Below the pieces are notes generated by a model. It searched no databases and was not told the origin of the DNA. It saw only the letters and a program-made list of their open reading frames with translations. A stretch of 7,865 nt of DNA from CANIZL01 sp043788645 (lineage in GTDB: Bacteria > Verrucomicrobiota > Verrucomicrobiia > Limisphaerales > UBA9464): positions 1 to 7,865 of the forward strand of contig JAYVTS010000299.1 of the NCBI GenBank assembly GCA_043788645.1, in the 5' to 3' direction. How positions within the stretch are numbered: the stretch's first letter is position 1; every line of letters begins with the position of its first letter. The position numbers and the translations under genes were made by a program. Shown one piece after another: positions 7,296 through 7,865 of this stretch.

Positions 7296-7472
7296 CCACA
7301 CAGGGCGAAAGGCAATTCCGAATTCTCAACCGGACGACGAGTCTTCACAGCAAAATTTATTCCCGAGCAAACGCAAGCACAATTGCCAATCCCGGATCAA
7401 GGGAAAAACGAGAAGCAGTTAGTGTACCATCTGTTCGGAAATGTTACTTTCGGACGTTCAAGAGTCATATTC

Positions 7473-7500
7473 ATTTAATAGTAATACCGTTAGTGGTCAA
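7473..7500 (-). promoter_or_regulatory. Candidate sigma-70-type promoter for the polysaccharide operon
   Basis: On the minus strand TTGACC (7500-7495; five of six matches to the -35 consensus) is followed after 16 nt by TTAAAT (7478-7473; four of six matches to the -10 consensus). It lies in the most AT-rich stretch of the window (about 33% GC over 7441-7500, by my count) and faces the operon. Transcription would begin near 7466, leaving a leader of about 200 nt. A weaker extended -10 (TGGTACACT, 7429-7421) and a TTGTGC/TAAATT pair (7382-7354) lie closer to the gene. Confidence 0.33.
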
Positions 7501-7635
7501 TTATTGATCGGCAAATCAGGGGAATCCTTACGAATTGAAGCATCAAGCGACACCTCTTTTTTTCTTGACATTTGGGGAGGAATTTGCTGCTGAGAGTCGC
7601 CGCGACCCATCCGCGGTCCGTCGGGCGTGGGGAGC

Positions 7636-7671
7636 GCGGTTGTGTCCCGTGCTTTTGACGGGATCAACCGC
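7636..7671. repeat. Palindromic intergenic element (13-bp interrupted stem-loop)
   Basis: GCGGTTG (7636-7642) pairs with CAACCGC (7665-7671), and TCCCGT (7645-7650) pairs with ACGGGA (7658-7663). The two helices are separated by a small asymmetric bulge (TG against T) and closed by a 7-nt loop, GCTTTTG. No T-run follows on either strand, so it is not an intrinsic terminator. The flanks (GGAGCGCGG before, CGCAGCAACG after) match my memory of a dispersed palindromic repeat common between genes in Verrucomicrobiota genomes. The single copy here cannot prove that it is repeated. Confidence 0.5.
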
Positions 7672-7771
7672 AGCAACGTTCACTGATCTCGACGCGTAGT
7701 CTTGCCGCAAATCGCACGCATTTATTCGGACGGAAGTTGCTCCTGATCCGTAACAATGCAGATCTCTACAG

Positions 7772-7792
7772 AGGAAACAAAGGAAACGAAGC
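7772..7792 (+). repeat. Purine-rich tandem motif (AGGAAAC twice, 9-bp period)
   Basis: AGGAAAC occurs at 7772-7778 and again at 7781-7787 within an almost pure purine tract ending GAAGC. Similar GGAAAC/GAAGG runs are, from memory, frequent in intergenic DNA of related genomes. An ATG follows at 7793 that stays open to the window end, so the second copy could instead serve as a ribosome binding site for a plus-strand gene. Confidence 0.3.
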
Positions 7793-7865
7793 ATGGCAGC
7801 GGAGACAACCGAACGGGAACGCATTTCGCCCCATTCACGAAACAGTGAGCGAACCCAAGCATCGT

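Larger units (their letters stand above)
7264..7865. other. Long non-coding region upstream of the operon
   Basis: About 600 bp without a convincing gene. The part next to the sugar transferase (7264-7500) holds promoter-like sequences and the operon leader. The stretch 7440-7530 is AT-rich. From about 7570 the DNA becomes GC-rich and structured, with an imperfect tandem CCGCG repeat (about 7600-7621), the palindrome at 7636-7671 and the purine motif at 7772-7792. A 93-codon minus-strand frame (7824-7543) crosses it, but it contains the palindrome and has repeat-like composition, so I do not call it a gene. No tRNA, sRNA or terminator was recognised. Confidence 0.55.

Noticed and set aside
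7282..7300. G-quadruplex in the leader (minus-strand G runs)
   Set aside because: Only three runs of three or more Gs occur close together, one short of a standard quadruplex.
7553..7567. T-rich run on the plus strand as an intrinsic terminator
   Set aside because: No GC-rich hairpin precedes it on the plus strand, and no plus-strand gene ends here.
7565..7570. Perfect TTGACA as a plus-strand -35 box
   Set aside because: No acceptable -10 box lies 15-19 nt downstream (the position at 17 nt reads TGCTGA).
7543..7824. 93-codon minus-strand ORF upstream of the operon
   Set aside because: It spans the palindrome and the purine-rich motif, its composition is atypical (Arg, Ser, Cys rich without any domain), and I recognise no family. 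It is more likely intergenic DNA open by chance.

Overview
All confidently coded genes in this window lie on the minus strand and form one compact run, read from about 7263 down to 1. It is most simply a piece of a cell-surface polysaccharide (exopolysaccharide or O-antigen type) gene cluster from a Gram-negative-type bacterium. Protein style, frequent TTG/GTG starts, a near absence of Shine-Dalgarno sequences and a palindromic intergenic element all remind me of Verrucomicrobiota. That placement is from memory and unconfirmed.

Layout in transcription order: (1) about 600 bp of non-coding leader and intergenic DNA (7264-7865) with a candidate promoter, a palindromic element and a purine-rich tandem motif; (2) a polyprenyl-phosphate sugar-1-phosphate transferase (7263-6361), the membrane enzyme that loads the first sugar onto the lipid carrier; (3) a Gfo/Idh/MocA sugar-nucleotide dehydrogenase (6342-5323); (4) a left-handed beta-helix N-acyltransferase (5290-4781); (5) a DegT/DnrJ/EryC1 PLP aminotransferase (4784-3645); (6) a FemAB-like GNAT protein (3652-2528); (7) a large Wzz-type chain-length protein fused to a tyrosine-kinase-like ATPase domain (2511-229); (8) the first 44 codons of a further gene (132-1) that runs off the window. 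Spacings are 18, 32, -4, -8, 16 and 96 nt, so genes 2-7 are very likely one operon.

Genes 3-5 form a complete oxidise/transaminate/acylate set, the logic used for 3-acetamido sugars (WlbA-WlbB-WlbC in Bordetella, WbpB-WbpD-WbpE in Pseudomonas, GnnA/GnnB for UDP-GlcNAc3N, and an archaeal acetamido-sugar trio). The likely product is a UDP-2,3-diacetamido sugar or its uronate. The transferase would start the repeat unit, the Wzz protein would set chain length, and the FemAB-like protein probably modifies the polymer or a partner.

The main oddities are a Wzz/BY-kinase protein whose P-loop has lost its lysine and which has no C-terminal tyrosine cluster, a long hydrophilic N-terminal extension on the sugar transferase, and the structured intergenic DNA upstream. 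I found no RNA genes, CRISPR array or insertion sequence.
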